Assembly (NCBI RefSeq): GCF_020911925.1
Contig: NZ_CP087134.1
Location: 4,960,001-5,024,000 of the forward strand
Length of the DNA stretch: 64,000 nucleotides
Direction: 5' to 3'
From: Flavobacterium cupriresistens
Lineage (GTDB): Bacteria; Bacteroidota; Bacteroidia; Flavobacteriales; Flavobacteriaceae
Part shown: positions 1-8,510 of the stretch, piece after piece
Layout of the letters: each line of letters starts with the position of its first letter
How positions within the stretch are numbered: position 1 is the stretch's first letter
Notes under the pieces: model-generated
The model's database searches: none
Told to the model about the DNA's origin: nothing
What the model saw: the letters and a program-made list of their open reading frames with translations, nothing else
Program-made: the position numbers and the translations under genes

Positions 1-537
1 AGTAGCTCTGTCTTTGATATTTTTAATTTGTGCTTGAACATTGGTTTTAATTCTTTCACTTCCTGCATCATAATTACCGTACTTATAATATACATATAAA
101 TTCAAATTTTCATCGTCACTATACTGATCTTGATTTAATTCTCGTCCAGGAACAACATCAATTTTTACGACATCCCCATCATCATCACTATGAAACTCGA
201 TTCCTACCGAAACTTTTTGCTTTCTAACCGTAGCGACATCTTTATATTTTTCATATAAAAAATCGTATGCATCATCAAACATTTCCTTCAACGTTCCCTT
301 TGAACCAAAAGCGTTTCTCTTAAATGGTGAAACCATATCAAAATCAAATTTGGTATTCATTGCTGTATTCTTTGCGTATGAACCAGAATTAAACGGAGAA
401 TAAATATTATCCCCATAATTTTCTTCTAAAGCTTCTTTAACCTCCTTGTTCTTCTCTTTGTGCTTATTTAAAAGCTGCTCCTCTTTGGTTATTTGATGCG
501 TTTTAATTACCGAATCTAAATGTAAGCTCTTGTCCAT
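1..537 (-). CDS. CD-NTase-like nucleotidyltransferase (CBASS-type cyclase candidate), 3' end outside window
   Basis: I translated this directly: 179 codons stay open from the ATG at 535-537 to the window edge. The protein has the nucleotidyltransferase signature of the CD-NTase/DncV/OAS superfamily: Gly52-Ser53, then Asp65 and Asp67 in a DFD motif (metal-binding carboxylates), and a third Asp127 in KIDVVPG. Enzymes of this superfamily make cyclic di- or oligonucleotide alarms that activate an effector in CBASS anti-phage systems. It follows the DUF3892 gene by only 5 bp, so the two are probably co-transcribed. It faces a divergent HTH/peptidase pair that resembles CBASS regulators. The C-terminal half and any effector gene lie beyond position 1, so clade and product cannot be judged. 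It could also be a non-CBASS nucleotidyltransferase of the same fold. Confidence 0.75.
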   Translation of the reverse strand, partial: MDKSLHLDSVIKTHQITKEEQLLNKHKEKNKEVKEALEENYGDNIYSPFNSGSYAKNTAMNTKFDFDMVSPFKRNAFGSKGTLKEMFDDAYDFLYEKYKDVATVRKQKVSVGIEFHSDDDGDVVKIDVVPGRELNQDQYSDDENLNLYVYYKYGNYDAGSERIKTNVQAQIKNIKDRAT

Positions 538-542
538 ATTTT

Positions 543-857
543 TTATTTTATAGGTATCATATTAATTGAATTATCTAAATTATCTTTTACAGAAGCATTT
601 GCAATCGTTCTTAAATATTCTATATTTCCAATAGTAACAACCGTTACCAATGCACCAATTTCCCAGTCAGGATATCCCCAAGTAATTGTTTTTATAGTTT
701 TTTTTGCTTTCAAAAAGTTAATTGCATTTGATTCAGATGTTTTTACACCCATTTTAAATGAATTATTTTCATTTACAGTATGTAACATTACATCTGTGAT
801 TCTTTCAGAGCTGTCTTTCCAAACACCTGAAATAAAATAGTCAGCTAATTTTGCCAT
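543..857 (-). CDS. DUF3892 domain protein
   Basis: A 104-residue protein that is almost entirely a DUF3892 domain. Visible landmarks are the N-terminal ADYFISGVWKD with an ITDV strand, a central helix followed by a TW motif, and the C-terminal GALVTVV and YLRTIAN...DNLDN motifs typical of the family. DUF3892 proteins are small and of unknown biochemical role. Here the gene is first in a minus-strand operon whose second gene is a CD-NTase-like enzyme starting 5 bp downstream. A role in the same signalling or defence unit is an inference from position only. It has no signal peptide and no membrane segment. Confidence 0.75.
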   Translation of the reverse strand: MAKLADYFISGVWKDSSERITDVMLHTVNENNSFKMGVKTSESNAINFLKAKKTIKTITWGYPDWEIGALVTVVTIGNIEYLRTIANASVKDNLDNSINMIPIK

Positions 858-870
858 TTTTATTAGTTTT

Positions 871-973
871 ACATGTTTATGTATCTAACAAAAATTCAAT
901 TTTTGTGCCAAACAGATAAAACACTTACCAATCTGTCAATTTGGCATTTTATTTGCTAATCTGATAAACATGT
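871..973. promoter_or_regulatory. Nested inverted repeats in the divergent promoter region (candidate HTH operators)
   Basis: The 151-bp divergent gap holds two nested inverted-repeat pairs. The outer pair is perfect: ACATGTTTAT at 871-880 and ATAAACATGT at 964-973. The inner pair is TGCCAAACAGAT at 906-917 against ATCTGT at 931-936 plus TTTGGCA at 940-946. A further ATCTG lies at 959-963. The right outer arm lies inside the plus-strand promoter, so a bound dimer would block the HTH gene, and the left arms lie just upstream of the DUF3892 start. I infer autoregulation and repression of both operons by the HTH protein encoded at 1009. Confidence 0.6.
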
Positions 974-983
974 CGTACTTTTG
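952..983 (+). promoter_or_regulatory. Bacteroidota-type promoter for the HTH/ImmA pair
   Basis: TTTG at 952-955 and TACTTTTG at 976-983 are separated by 20 nt, matching the TTTG/TAnnTTTG consensus. Transcription would start about 990, giving a leader of about 20 nt before the ATG at 1009. This supports the upstream ATG over the internal Met codon 10 codons later. Confidence 0.65.
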
Positions 984-1008
984 CATCATATTTTAAAATC
1001 TATAAATT

Positions 1009-1347
1009 ATGAGAGACTTTAAAGGTATTCTCTACTATATGATTGGTAATAGAATTAAATCCTTGAGAACAGAAAGAAGTTTAAGTCAAGAAGATCTTTC
1101 TTTACAATTAAACCTATCAAGAGCTTCAATTTCTAATATTGAATTAGGAAGACATCAAATTCCATTATTTTTACTTTATGAATTATCTTTATATTTTAAA
1201 ATTGATATTCATGATTTGATCCCGTCAATTGAAGAAATTCAATCGAATTTAAACTCTAATAGTCCAGAATTATCTAAAATTTTAGACACACAAAATCTGG
1301 ATTTATCACAAAAAGTAAACCTCGAAAACATATTAAACAGTATATAA
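1009..1347 (+). CDS. XRE-family HTH transcription regulator (CapH-like)
   Basis: A 112-residue protein with a cro/C1-type HTH at about residues 13-68: GNRIKSLRTERSLSQEDL, then a recognition helix SRASISNIELGRHQIP. A short tail may mediate dimerisation. It is followed 1 bp later by an ImmA/IrrE-type peptidase gene, and its promoter region contains paired palindromes. In CBASS loci with CapH/CapP, an HTH repressor is cleaved by a partner metallopeptidase after DNA damage, releasing cyclase expression. Gene order, sizes and the divergent arrangement match that scheme. The same HTH-plus-ImmA pairing also controls prophages and mobile elements, so CapH identity is inference. Met11 (position 1039) is an alternative start. 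Confidence 0.8.
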   Translation: MRDFKGILYYMIGNRIKSLRTERSLSQEDLSLQLNLSRASISNIELGRHQIPLFLLYELSLYFKIDIHDLIPSIEEIQSNLNSNSPELSKILDTQNLDLSQKVNLENILNSI

Positions 1348-1348
1348 T

Positions 1349-1873
1349 ATGATACTCTATAAAAAAATTGAAGAAAAAACTTTCAGTATTTTATCAGAAC
1401 TAAACATTGATGCCCCAAATCAGATAGACGTTCTTAAAATAGCAGAATATTTAGGTGTTGACGCTAAACCTGCCACACTTGACAGTTCAATTTCAGGACT
1501 ATTTGTCATAAAAGAACAAAAGCCATACATCAGGTATAATGAAAATGAAGCTCCACAAAGACAAAAATTCACGATTGCCCACGAATTAGGCCATTTCGTT
1601 TTACACAAAGACACTCCATTATTTGTCGATAAAAATGAGACAGTTCTTTATCGAAATTTAGATTCTACAACCGGAGAGCTTTTAAAAGAGAAAGAGGCGA
1701 ATTCTTTCGCAGCGTCTTTACTTATGCCAAAAGTGTTTATTGAAGAAGAAATAAAAAAAATTCCTGCAGGCACAGATCCAATAATTTATCTTTCGGATGT
1801 TTTTAAAGTTAGTACTCAAGCAATGAACTATCGATTGAATAATTTAGGTTATTCTTTTTTAGGAATGTTTTAA
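1349..1873 (+). CDS. ImmA/IrrE-family metallopeptidase (CapP-like)
   Basis: A 174-residue protein with the COG2856/ImmA-IrrE signature: FTIAHELGH with His78, Glu79 and His82 as zinc ligands and catalytic base, and a downstream third ligand Glu116 in KEKEANSFAASLLMP. Proteins of this family cleave a partner HTH repressor in response to DNA damage or single-stranded DNA. The gene starts 1 bp after the HTH gene, so the two are surely co-transcribed. All key residues are present and the length is normal. The next gene converges from the right with a 62-bp gap, so this is the last gene of the plus-strand unit. Confidence 0.85.
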   Translation: MILYKKIEEKTFSILSELNIDAPNQIDVLKIAEYLGVDAKPATLDSSISGLFVIKEQKPYIRYNENEAPQRQKFTIAHELGHFVLHKDTPLFVDKNETVLYRNLDSTTGELLKEKEANSFAASLLMPKVFIEEEIKKIPAGTDPIIYLSDVFKVSTQAMNYRLNNLGYSFLGMF

Positions 1874-1935
1874 TTAACCTTTGAGCAATAATCAATAGGC
1901 TTGGTAATATTTTAGTGCAATTTTATAGTGATGAA

Positions 1936-4923
1936 TTACACTTTCATTTCATAAATTAAATGATTTGCTAAGATACCAGATGGAGTCTTGCTCTTTTTAT
2001 CTAATATTTCTGTATTTGCAAAAACAATAAAATTGTCTTTAGCTCTTGAAACCGCGACATTTAACATATTCGGCTTATTGTCCCTATCGAAAAACATTGT
2101 ACCTGAATCGCCTTTGCCATAAACCATTGAGAATAAAATGATAGGTCTTTCGGCCCCTTGAAGTGCATGAACAGTTCCTAATTTTAATGTATCAATATTA
2201 AGCCCGGCATTTTTTAAAGCGTATCTCAAACTATTTTTTTGTCCGACAAAAGGGGTAATAATACCAATAGAATCTTCAACTTTTCCATACTTTTCTTCAA
2301 TTTTACTTTTGTTCTGAACTACCCAATTAACTATTGCATTTACTTCATTATCATTGTATCTACTTGAATTTTTTACGATAGAATTTCCTTCAATGTGAAT
2401 ACAATACATTGGAGGAAATAGTAAATCGCTTTTTGCTGGTCCTTTAAGTGGTATCAACTTTCCATCGTAAGCAAGTACATTGCAATAATTAATTATCTCA
2501 TCGAAACAACGTCTATGTTCAACCAAAGTAACACCTTTTTCCTTTACTCCAGACTGCCTAATATTAGCAGCGTTTTGAGCCATTTTCATTATACTTCCCG
2601 TTGAAGCTAGAAAACCTTTGTGATCAAACTCTTTTTCATAAATAAGATCATCATAACTTTTAATGATGTTGCATTTTTTTAAATTGCCAATATCAATTTT
2701 ATTCGCTATATTCCATACAGGCTCTATTTGTTTAACGTCACCAACTATTACTGCCTGCTTAGCAAGGGAGAATATTGCAGTTCCCACCTCCGGTGCAACC
2801 TGGCCTGCTTCATCAACAATTAATAAATCTATAAAACTATAAAGTGGAGGTGTGTCAAAAATATTTTTACCATCTTCTCCCTTTTTGAAAAACCTGAGAA
2901 AACTAAAAAATTTAGGAGCCATGTAAAATGTACTTACAAAACAAGGCGTTAACATTGCTTGTCGCTGCCATCTATTTATGATTGCATCAAATCCTTTTCT
3001 TTCGAAATTTTCATCATTCAAATCAGATTCTAATTTCAATAACCATCTCCCTTCCCAGTAGTGCAAAGCAAGTTGAAATGCTTTGTGACGAAGAGAAATA
3101 TCTAGCTCATCATAAAAACAATTTAGTTTGGTACCATTTTTAATTTTTAAATACTCAAATTCCCAGTATTCTTCTTCTGTTTTAGGCGGATTTCCAGTAA
3201 TTGAATTAGACATTTTCCATTCTTTCCAATTATTAATAGACTCTATAATCGTTTTTGCGGTTGTTATTTTATTGTCAATCTTTTCAAGTATTGCACTTTT
3301 TGTATAAACAAATTCTTTAGTTTCACTTATTAATGAATCTCTCAATAAAATTCTAACTTCAGATAATCTATTCGCTAAAGCTGATTTCAACCCAAAATAG
3401 CAAAATAGCTTTCTAAAGAACGATTCATTATTAAAGTATGAAATAATTTTTTCTTCTAATTTATTTAAAATCTCAATATCAGATTGAAACTGCATTTCGT
3501 TTAAAATGTTTTCAGAATAATATGTCTTACGAATGCTGATATTATTTAGATAACCATTTGAAAATAGTTCTTCATTTTCTAAGTAATCTTTCCATATGTT
3601 AGATGCTTCATTTAATATTGTCTGGATATTTAAAATTTCCTTTTGGATTTTTTTTATACCATCATTAATATTTAAAATCTTATCTTCTAAATATTTTGAA
3701 CACTTTTCAGTAAAATAAGGTTTTGCTATTTTTAAGTACGAATGATTTTCAACTCTATTAAACAAGCCTTCACCATTTTGCTTCTTGTAGTTTATTCCTT
3801 TTAGTTCTGCTTCTGTTTTTCCATTAGCTGGTAAATAAGTTGCATATCCTTCAATTTCTGGTAACCATCTGCCTTCTAAATTACCTGGCTTTGTATTTGA
3901 TTGTGAAAAACTATCTATTATATTTGTTACTGCTTGATTATTCGTTGAACAAGCAAGAATTATAGAGGGTTGATGACCTTTTATAGCGCTTTCTACAAAT
4001 TTATTAGCTACAATACTTTGCAACAAAGTCGTTTTTCCAGTTCCAGGAGGTCCATTAACTGCAAAAACTTTGTCATTCGTTTTTAAAAAGGTATTCAAAC
4101 TTTTACGTTGTGATATTGAAATAGGGAAATCAAATCCCATTTGTCCTATATGCAAAAAATTTGAATCAATGAATTCAGAGACATTTAACGGATTGTTTTC
4201 TTTAGGATTATTTAGCGTTATAAATGTCTTTAGTAATTCAGGAATTCTGTCTTCTTTTAATATCTTCTCATACAAATGAATTATACCAATCGCAGCGTTT
4301 ATATCTTCATCTGGCAATAAAACAATAGCATTTTTTAAAGTTTCATAACCCTCTGTTTTATAATTTTCAATCTTCTGATTTATGGCTAATTCGAAAACAT
4401 CTTTTACGTAATCTATATATTCCTGATAATTCACATATCGTTCCCGACCTGCAGCAGTTGCATTATCTACATTTTCAACAGTACCAAATATAAATTCAGT
4501 TCTTTCATCAGCTAAGGGTTCTAAATACTTTCTTTGGAAAACTGGAAAATATTCTTCAGGAAGTTCTAATCCGCCATTTCTATTAAGTTTAGCAAAATAC
4601 CAAAAAGGAAACTTAGGGTGTTTATCTTTTAAGAAAACTAGATTTTCGGTTGTAGGTTTTATTTTTATTGGAGAAATTAAAACTTGGATTTCATCTAAAT
4701 CAACCCAATTCTCACTTTTTTTACTTAAAGCCCCTTTCTTTTTATTTATTCGTGCTTCTTCAAAATTTATCAGGTTGTTTACGCTGCTCAAATTTTCTAT
4801 TTGCTGCATGTCAATTACAAAACTCTCAATTTCAAAATGTTGAAGTTTATCAATATTAATATCTGCTTTTAAGGAATCCGATAAGCTTTTTTTCCAATAT
4901 GTTAACCACTTTTTATATTCCAT
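1936..4923 (-). CDS. Large superfamily 1 (Dna2/Upf1-like) helicase
   Basis: A cytoplasmic ATPase of 995 residues from the ATG at 4923. A 10-codon upstream extension begins only with TTG and is not preferred. The N-terminal ~290 residues carry no domain I recognise. Then come Walker A GPPGTGKTTLL (about residue 291), a long inserted region of roughly 350 residues rich in Lys, Glu and Asn (probably coiled coil), Walker B DEAGQ, motif III GDVKQIEPV, and a C-terminal RecA-like domain with HRRCF, TVHALQGAERP and VAVSRAKDNF. This is the AAA_11/AAA_12 layout of Dna2- and Upf1-type helicases. It lies 138 bp downstream of the SF2 helicase on the same strand and may be the last gene of the TerB operon or an independent defence gene. 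Confidence 0.8.
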   Translation of the reverse strand: MEYKKWLTYWKKSLSDSLKADINIDKLQHFEIESFVIDMQQIENLSSVNNLINFEEARINKKKGALSKKSENWVDLDEIQVLISPIKIKPTTENLVFLKDKHPKFPFWYFAKLNRNGGLELPEEYFPVFQRKYLEPLADERTEFIFGTVENVDNATAAGRERYVNYQEYIDYVKDVFELAINQKIENYKTEGYETLKNAIVLLPDEDINAAIGIIHLYEKILKEDRIPELLKTFITLNNPKENNPLNVSEFIDSNFLHIGQMGFDFPISISQRKSLNTFLKTNDKVFAVNGPPGTGKTTLLQSIVANKFVESAIKGHQPSIILACSTNNQAVTNIIDSFSQSNTKPGNLEGRWLPEIEGYATYLPANGKTEAELKGINYKKQNGEGLFNRVENHSYLKIAKPYFTEKCSKYLEDKILNINDGIKKIQKEILNIQTILNEASNIWKDYLENEELFSNGYLNNISIRKTYYSENILNEMQFQSDIEILNKLEEKIISYFNNESFFRKLFCYFGLKSALANRLSEVRILLRDSLISETKEFVYTKSAILEKIDNKITTAKTIIESINNWKEWKMSNSITGNPPKTEEEYWEFEYLKIKNGTKLNCFYDELDISLRHKAFQLALHYWEGRWLLKLESDLNDENFERKGFDAIINRWQRQAMLTPCFVSTFYMAPKFFSFLRFFKKGEDGKNIFDTPPLYSFIDLLIVDEAGQVAPEVGTAIFSLAKQAVIVGDVKQIEPVWNIANKIDIGNLKKCNIIKSYDDLIYEKEFDHKGFLASTGSIMKMAQNAANIRQSGVKEKGVTLVEHRRCFDEIINYCNVLAYDGKLIPLKGPAKSDLLFPPMYCIHIEGNSIVKNSSRYNDNEVNAIVNWVVQNKSKIEEKYGKVEDSIGIITPFVGQKNSLRYALKNAGLNIDTLKLGTVHALQGAERPIILFSMVYGKGDSGTMFFDRDNKPNMLNVAVSRAKDNFIVFANTEILDKKSKTPSGILANHLIYEMKV

Positions 4924-5061
4924 AATTTCTGACTCTCTCAAATTTGTAATCAAATTCTGTTTCTCTTTATGATAAATATTCAGAGTTTAAAATTTTGCTC
5001 CTAAATTATAAACAAAATCTGTCATTGCAGTATTTATTTTTATGTATCCTAATCTCTAAAA

Positions 5062-7194
5062 TTAAACACTAAAATTGTCTACAATATTAACACTAAGTAA
5101 AAATTCCTGAGTTTGTTTTATATCAAAATAATTTTGTTTCATCCATTCAATTTGAAATTTTACCGGCAGATAGATTCCCCATTTGGATATTTTTAGTGCT
5201 TCAGGATTTTGCTCTAATTCTTCAGTAATTATTTCGTCAATATTATGAGCATCTGCACGAATAAGATTTAGTTTGCCCAAAAAATCTTCTTTCGCAATTG
5301 CAATTTCAAATACGCTGGTTTTATCATCTATTGAATTTTCTATTCCTGCAGCATTAAAAAGAAATTGCAACGTACTGTTGATTTTCGTTCCTGTAAAAGA
5401 ATAGAATAACAGCTTTTTATCTGCAACTAGTAAGGGTCTTTCTGATTTAGGATTCTTTATATTAAAAATGGCAAAATCATTTCTCATTTCGTCTAATTCG
5501 CCTGAAGCTTCTTCATCAAGTTCTTTAAATACTTCATCCTGATATATTATTTCCAACATTTTTTGCCTAATCGCTGGATGAACCATTCCGCCTCCGCCTG
5601 AAAACATTGGCTTTTTGCCATCGTTTGTTGGTATCACTTCAATTTTTTTTGCTTTTAAATCTACAAATCTAATCTTCCATATTTTTGCGGCCAGTAAAAT
5701 ATTTTCATCTTCTATAATCTGCGGACTCATTGGGATTTCACCTATCTTTATCCCTGCGTTTACCACTTTAAAATTATCTTCCAGAATAAAAGTACTGTAG
5801 AAGTCCCTATTGTTTACGATTTTTTCTCCTTCAATCCCGATAATTACTTCATTTCGTAATTTTTCCAGCAAATCGATATGGATCAAATGATTTAAAATTT
5901 CTTCAATATCAGAAATGGCAATATCATTAAAAGCAAAATTTTGATTCAATAGTTTGACTAAATCATTAAACTCAATGCCTGAATGCCCTTTTGTGATTGA
6001 TAATGCCTGATGTAACAAAAGATCGTATGCAAAACTCATCGAGTCTTTCGGTTCGATAAATTTTTCTTTAAACAATAGCCAGCAAGCCAACGATTGCAGT
6101 AAACTCCATTTATTTGTAGCATATAAAAAAAGGGAACTTTTTGCACCTTCTCTCCTGCCGCTTCTTCCAATTCGTTGTATTAAGGATGCAATGCTGTTTG
6201 TAGCATCTATTTGCACAACCTGGTCAACTGAGCCAATATCAATTCCGAGTTCTAAAGTAGACGTACAGGAAATGCAAAAGTTTTGTCTGCTATTGCTTTT
6301 TGCAAAATATTCTACATATTCCCTAACTTCCTTATCAACAGAAGAATGATGTGAAAAATAATTTGCATGTCCTTTTACTTTTTCCGAGATTTTCTTTAGC
6401 TTGACTGCTACCACTTCTGCAAGACCTCTGCTGTTTGGGAATACTAAAACCTTACTGTCTTTGGTTTCTAAATACAAATCTTTTAACAGCTCTAAAGGCA
6501 ATTCATCACCATCGCTTTTAAAAAATTTAAACTTTGCGTCAATTTCTTTTTGTGTACTATCCCTTAAAACTATGGTTTGCAAATTATTACCGGTAAATTT
6601 CTTTGCTTCATCGTAATCGCCTAAAGTTGCAGAAAGGCCAATTATTCTAAACTGATTTTCATTTAAATGCTGTAATCTTGACAAAATAGATTTTAATTGC
6701 ACACCTCTGCCAGAACCTATAAAAGAATGAATTTCGTCAATGACCACAAATTTCACATTCGAAAACAGCTGTTTTACATTAAAAGGTTTGTTGGCAAACA
6801 TAGCTTCCAAAGATTCCGGAGTAATTAAAACTACTCCGGATGGATCTTTTATTAATTTTTCTTTTGAAGTTTTATTGGCTTCCCCATGCCATTTTACAAC
6901 GCTGACTTCTAAATTTTTACACAAATCCTCAACCCGAAGAAACTGATCATTTATTAAGGCTATAAGTGGCGAAATATATAAAACCTGAACGCCTCGTTCA
7001 TTAAAATTTACCTGAGATAATATGGGTAAAAAAGCTGCTTCTGTTTTTCCTGAAGCTGTTCCTGACACTAAAATATAATGACTATCTGTAGTTAAAATTC
7101 TTGTAATTGCAGCATTTTGAATGGGACGCAATTGTTCCCATCGTTTATCACGAATATATTTTCGGATGGGGTCTGATAATAGTTCAAATGACAT
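5062..7194 (-). CDS. DEAD/DEAH-box SF2 helicase (Lhr/BrxHI-like)
   Basis: A 710-residue SF2 helicase. The Q-like motif LRPIQ (about residue 22) is followed by Walker A GTASGKT (45-51), Walker B DEIH in VVIDEIHSF (about 150), motif III LSATLGD, and in the second RecA domain SCTSTLELGIDIG and QRIGRSGRR. The C-terminal ~300 residues resemble the extension of Lhr-type helicases. Its ATG overlaps the stop of the upstream ATPase gene by 1 nt (TAATG), showing translational coupling. Pairing of a BrxD-type ATPase with an Lhr-like helicase is known from type 2 BREX (BrxD with BrxHI), but no PglX or PglZ is present here. Confidence 0.85.
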   Translation of the reverse strand: MSFELLSDPIRKYIRDKRWEQLRPIQNAAITRILTTDSHYILVSGTASGKTEAAFLPILSQVNFNERGVQVLYISPLIALINDQFLRVEDLCKNLEVSVVKWHGEANKTSKEKLIKDPSGVVLITPESLEAMFANKPFNVKQLFSNVKFVVIDEIHSFIGSGRGVQLKSILSRLQHLNENQFRIIGLSATLGDYDEAKKFTGNNLQTIVLRDSTQKEIDAKFKFFKSDGDELPLELLKDLYLETKDSKVLVFPNSRGLAEVVAVKLKKISEKVKGHANYFSHHSSVDKEVREYVEYFAKSNSRQNFCISCTSTLELGIDIGSVDQVVQIDATNSIASLIQRIGRSGRREGAKSSLFLYATNKWSLLQSLACWLLFKEKFIEPKDSMSFAYDLLLHQALSITKGHSGIEFNDLVKLLNQNFAFNDIAISDIEEILNHLIHIDLLEKLRNEVIIGIEGEKIVNNRDFYSTFILEDNFKVVNAGIKIGEIPMSPQIIEDENILLAAKIWKIRFVDLKAKKIEVIPTNDGKKPMFSGGGGMVHPAIRQKMLEIIYQDEVFKELDEEASGELDEMRNDFAIFNIKNPKSERPLLVADKKLLFYSFTGTKINSTLQFLFNAAGIENSIDDKTSVFEIAIAKEDFLGKLNLIRADAHNIDEIITEELEQNPEALKISKWGIYLPVKFQIEWMKQNYFDIKQTQEFLLSVNIVDNFSV

Positions 7195-8510
7195 TATAAC
7201 TCTTCTATACTATCCATTAAAACGGTTGTATCGGGTCTCTCGTCTGAAATTTCGATATCTCCGAATAATTTCCCTTTATCCAGATTTGGATTTTGTCTGA
7301 TGATATTCAAAATGTTTAAAAAATCCCTGATAACCTCTCTGGGAGTCAAAAATTCAGAAGCTCCTGGTTTATTAAACATTTCTTCCATAAAATTCTGAAT
7401 ATCATCATCTGAAATATTGGTAGAAACTTTATAATTATAGTCAAAAATTTCTTTAAGTTTTTTCAATAATACAAAAACCTCATTATGGTCAAGCGGCAGT
7501 AATTTAATCACAGGCTGTGCAAAATCCCTAATTTCTGCCGTTTCAAATTTATTCGATTCCAATCTTGATTTTAAGGCATGATAACTAAACAAACCACGTC
7601 GCTCATTTTCTAAAACCTCTTTAGTCCCTGCAAAATTGATGAATAAATTACTCACTTTTCCCTGAAAACAATCGTTGTAAATACTAAGAATCTTTTCATA
7701 ATTTTTCTCTCTCATTACTGATGTGGAAATTTTATACAAATTGATTGCTTCGTCTAGATTAATCATAAAACCACTGTAACCCATGCTTACAAATAGCTTG
7801 CAGAAGTTCTTAAGCATGTCATAATAGTTTAGATCATTTATTATCTCTCTTACGCCTAAATCCTGTTTGGCTTCTGTCTTGGTATTGTATTCACCTTTTA
7901 GCCATTTCAGGGCATTTCTTCTTAATTGTTCATCATTTTTAATATATCCTTCATAATATTTCATAACGACTGTTCCAAAATCAAAGCCACCCACTTCTGT
8001 GATCTCGTTGATGGTTTTTAATATATTATTTTGAATGAGACTTAAATATTTTTCATCCCGGATATTTTCAATCAATATATTATTTTCATGAGCCGTTTTC
8101 AATACAATTTGCTCAATCCATTTTTCCATCAAAGTTGGTAATGCACCTCCTTCAGGTTTGGTTTGGATGGCAACATTATCCATAATTGCCGAATAGAGTG
8201 CAACTCCTTTTCCGTCGTTTGAATAAAGCCTGTTATCGGGTGTAAAATCGGCATTAGTTACAACAAATTTTTGTTTTAATGCCACAGTATTTAAAAGATG
8301 CATCATAAAAGATTTTCCTGACCCGAAATCTCCAATCCAAAATTTGACCATGCTGTGTCCGTTTTTCACATCCTCGAGTGCGCTTACCACTGAATTTATT
8401 TCTTCAGAACGTCCAACGGTGATATGCTGAATACCAATTTTTGGAACCACGCCTCCAATTAATGAATTGATAATTGCGGTTGCTTCCTTAGGTTTAATAT
8501 TGTCTATCAT
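7194..8510 (-). CDS. DUF2791/BrxD-like P-loop ATPase
   Basis: A 438-residue ATPase. The N-terminus (IINSLIGGVVPKIGIQHITVGR) and the Walker A motif GDFGSGKSF (about 60-68) match the DUF2791 family, which includes BrxD of BREX systems. A Walker B-like MINLDEA lies near residue 255. It starts inside the stop codon of the TerB_N gene (ATGA overlap at 8507-8510) and ends overlapping the helicase start, so the three proteins are made in a coupled way. The family is thought to remodel DNA or load helicases. The partner set of TerB_N protein, ATPase and SF2 helicase resembles the DNA-processing branch of Ter-linked systems described by comparative genomics (Anantharaman and colleagues). Confidence 0.8.
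   Translation of the reverse strand: MIDNIKPKEATAIINSLIGGVVPKIGIQHITVGRSEEINSVVSALEDVKNGHSMVKFWIGDFGSGKSFMMHLLNTVALKQKFVVTNADFTPDNRLYSNDGKGVALYSAIMDNVAIQTKPEGGALPTLMEKWIEQIVLKTAHENNILIENIRDEKYLSLIQNNILKTINEITEVGGFDFGTVVMKYYEGYIKNDEQLRRNALKWLKGEYNTKTEAKQDLGVREIINDLNYYDMLKNFCKLFVSMGYSGFMINLDEAINLYKISTSVMREKNYEKILSIYNDCFQGKVSNLFINFAGTKEVLENERRGLFSYHALKSRLESNKFETAEIRDFAQPVIKLLPLDHNEVFVLLKKLKEIFDYNYKVSTNISDDDIQNFMEEMFNKPGASEFLTPREVIRDFLNILNIIRQNPNLDKGKLFGDIEISDERPDTTVLMDSIEEL

Noticed and set aside
4924..4953. Upstream extension of the SF1 helicase by 10 codons
   Set aside because: It needs a TTG start; the ATG at 4923 is the better start, with the same protein otherwise.
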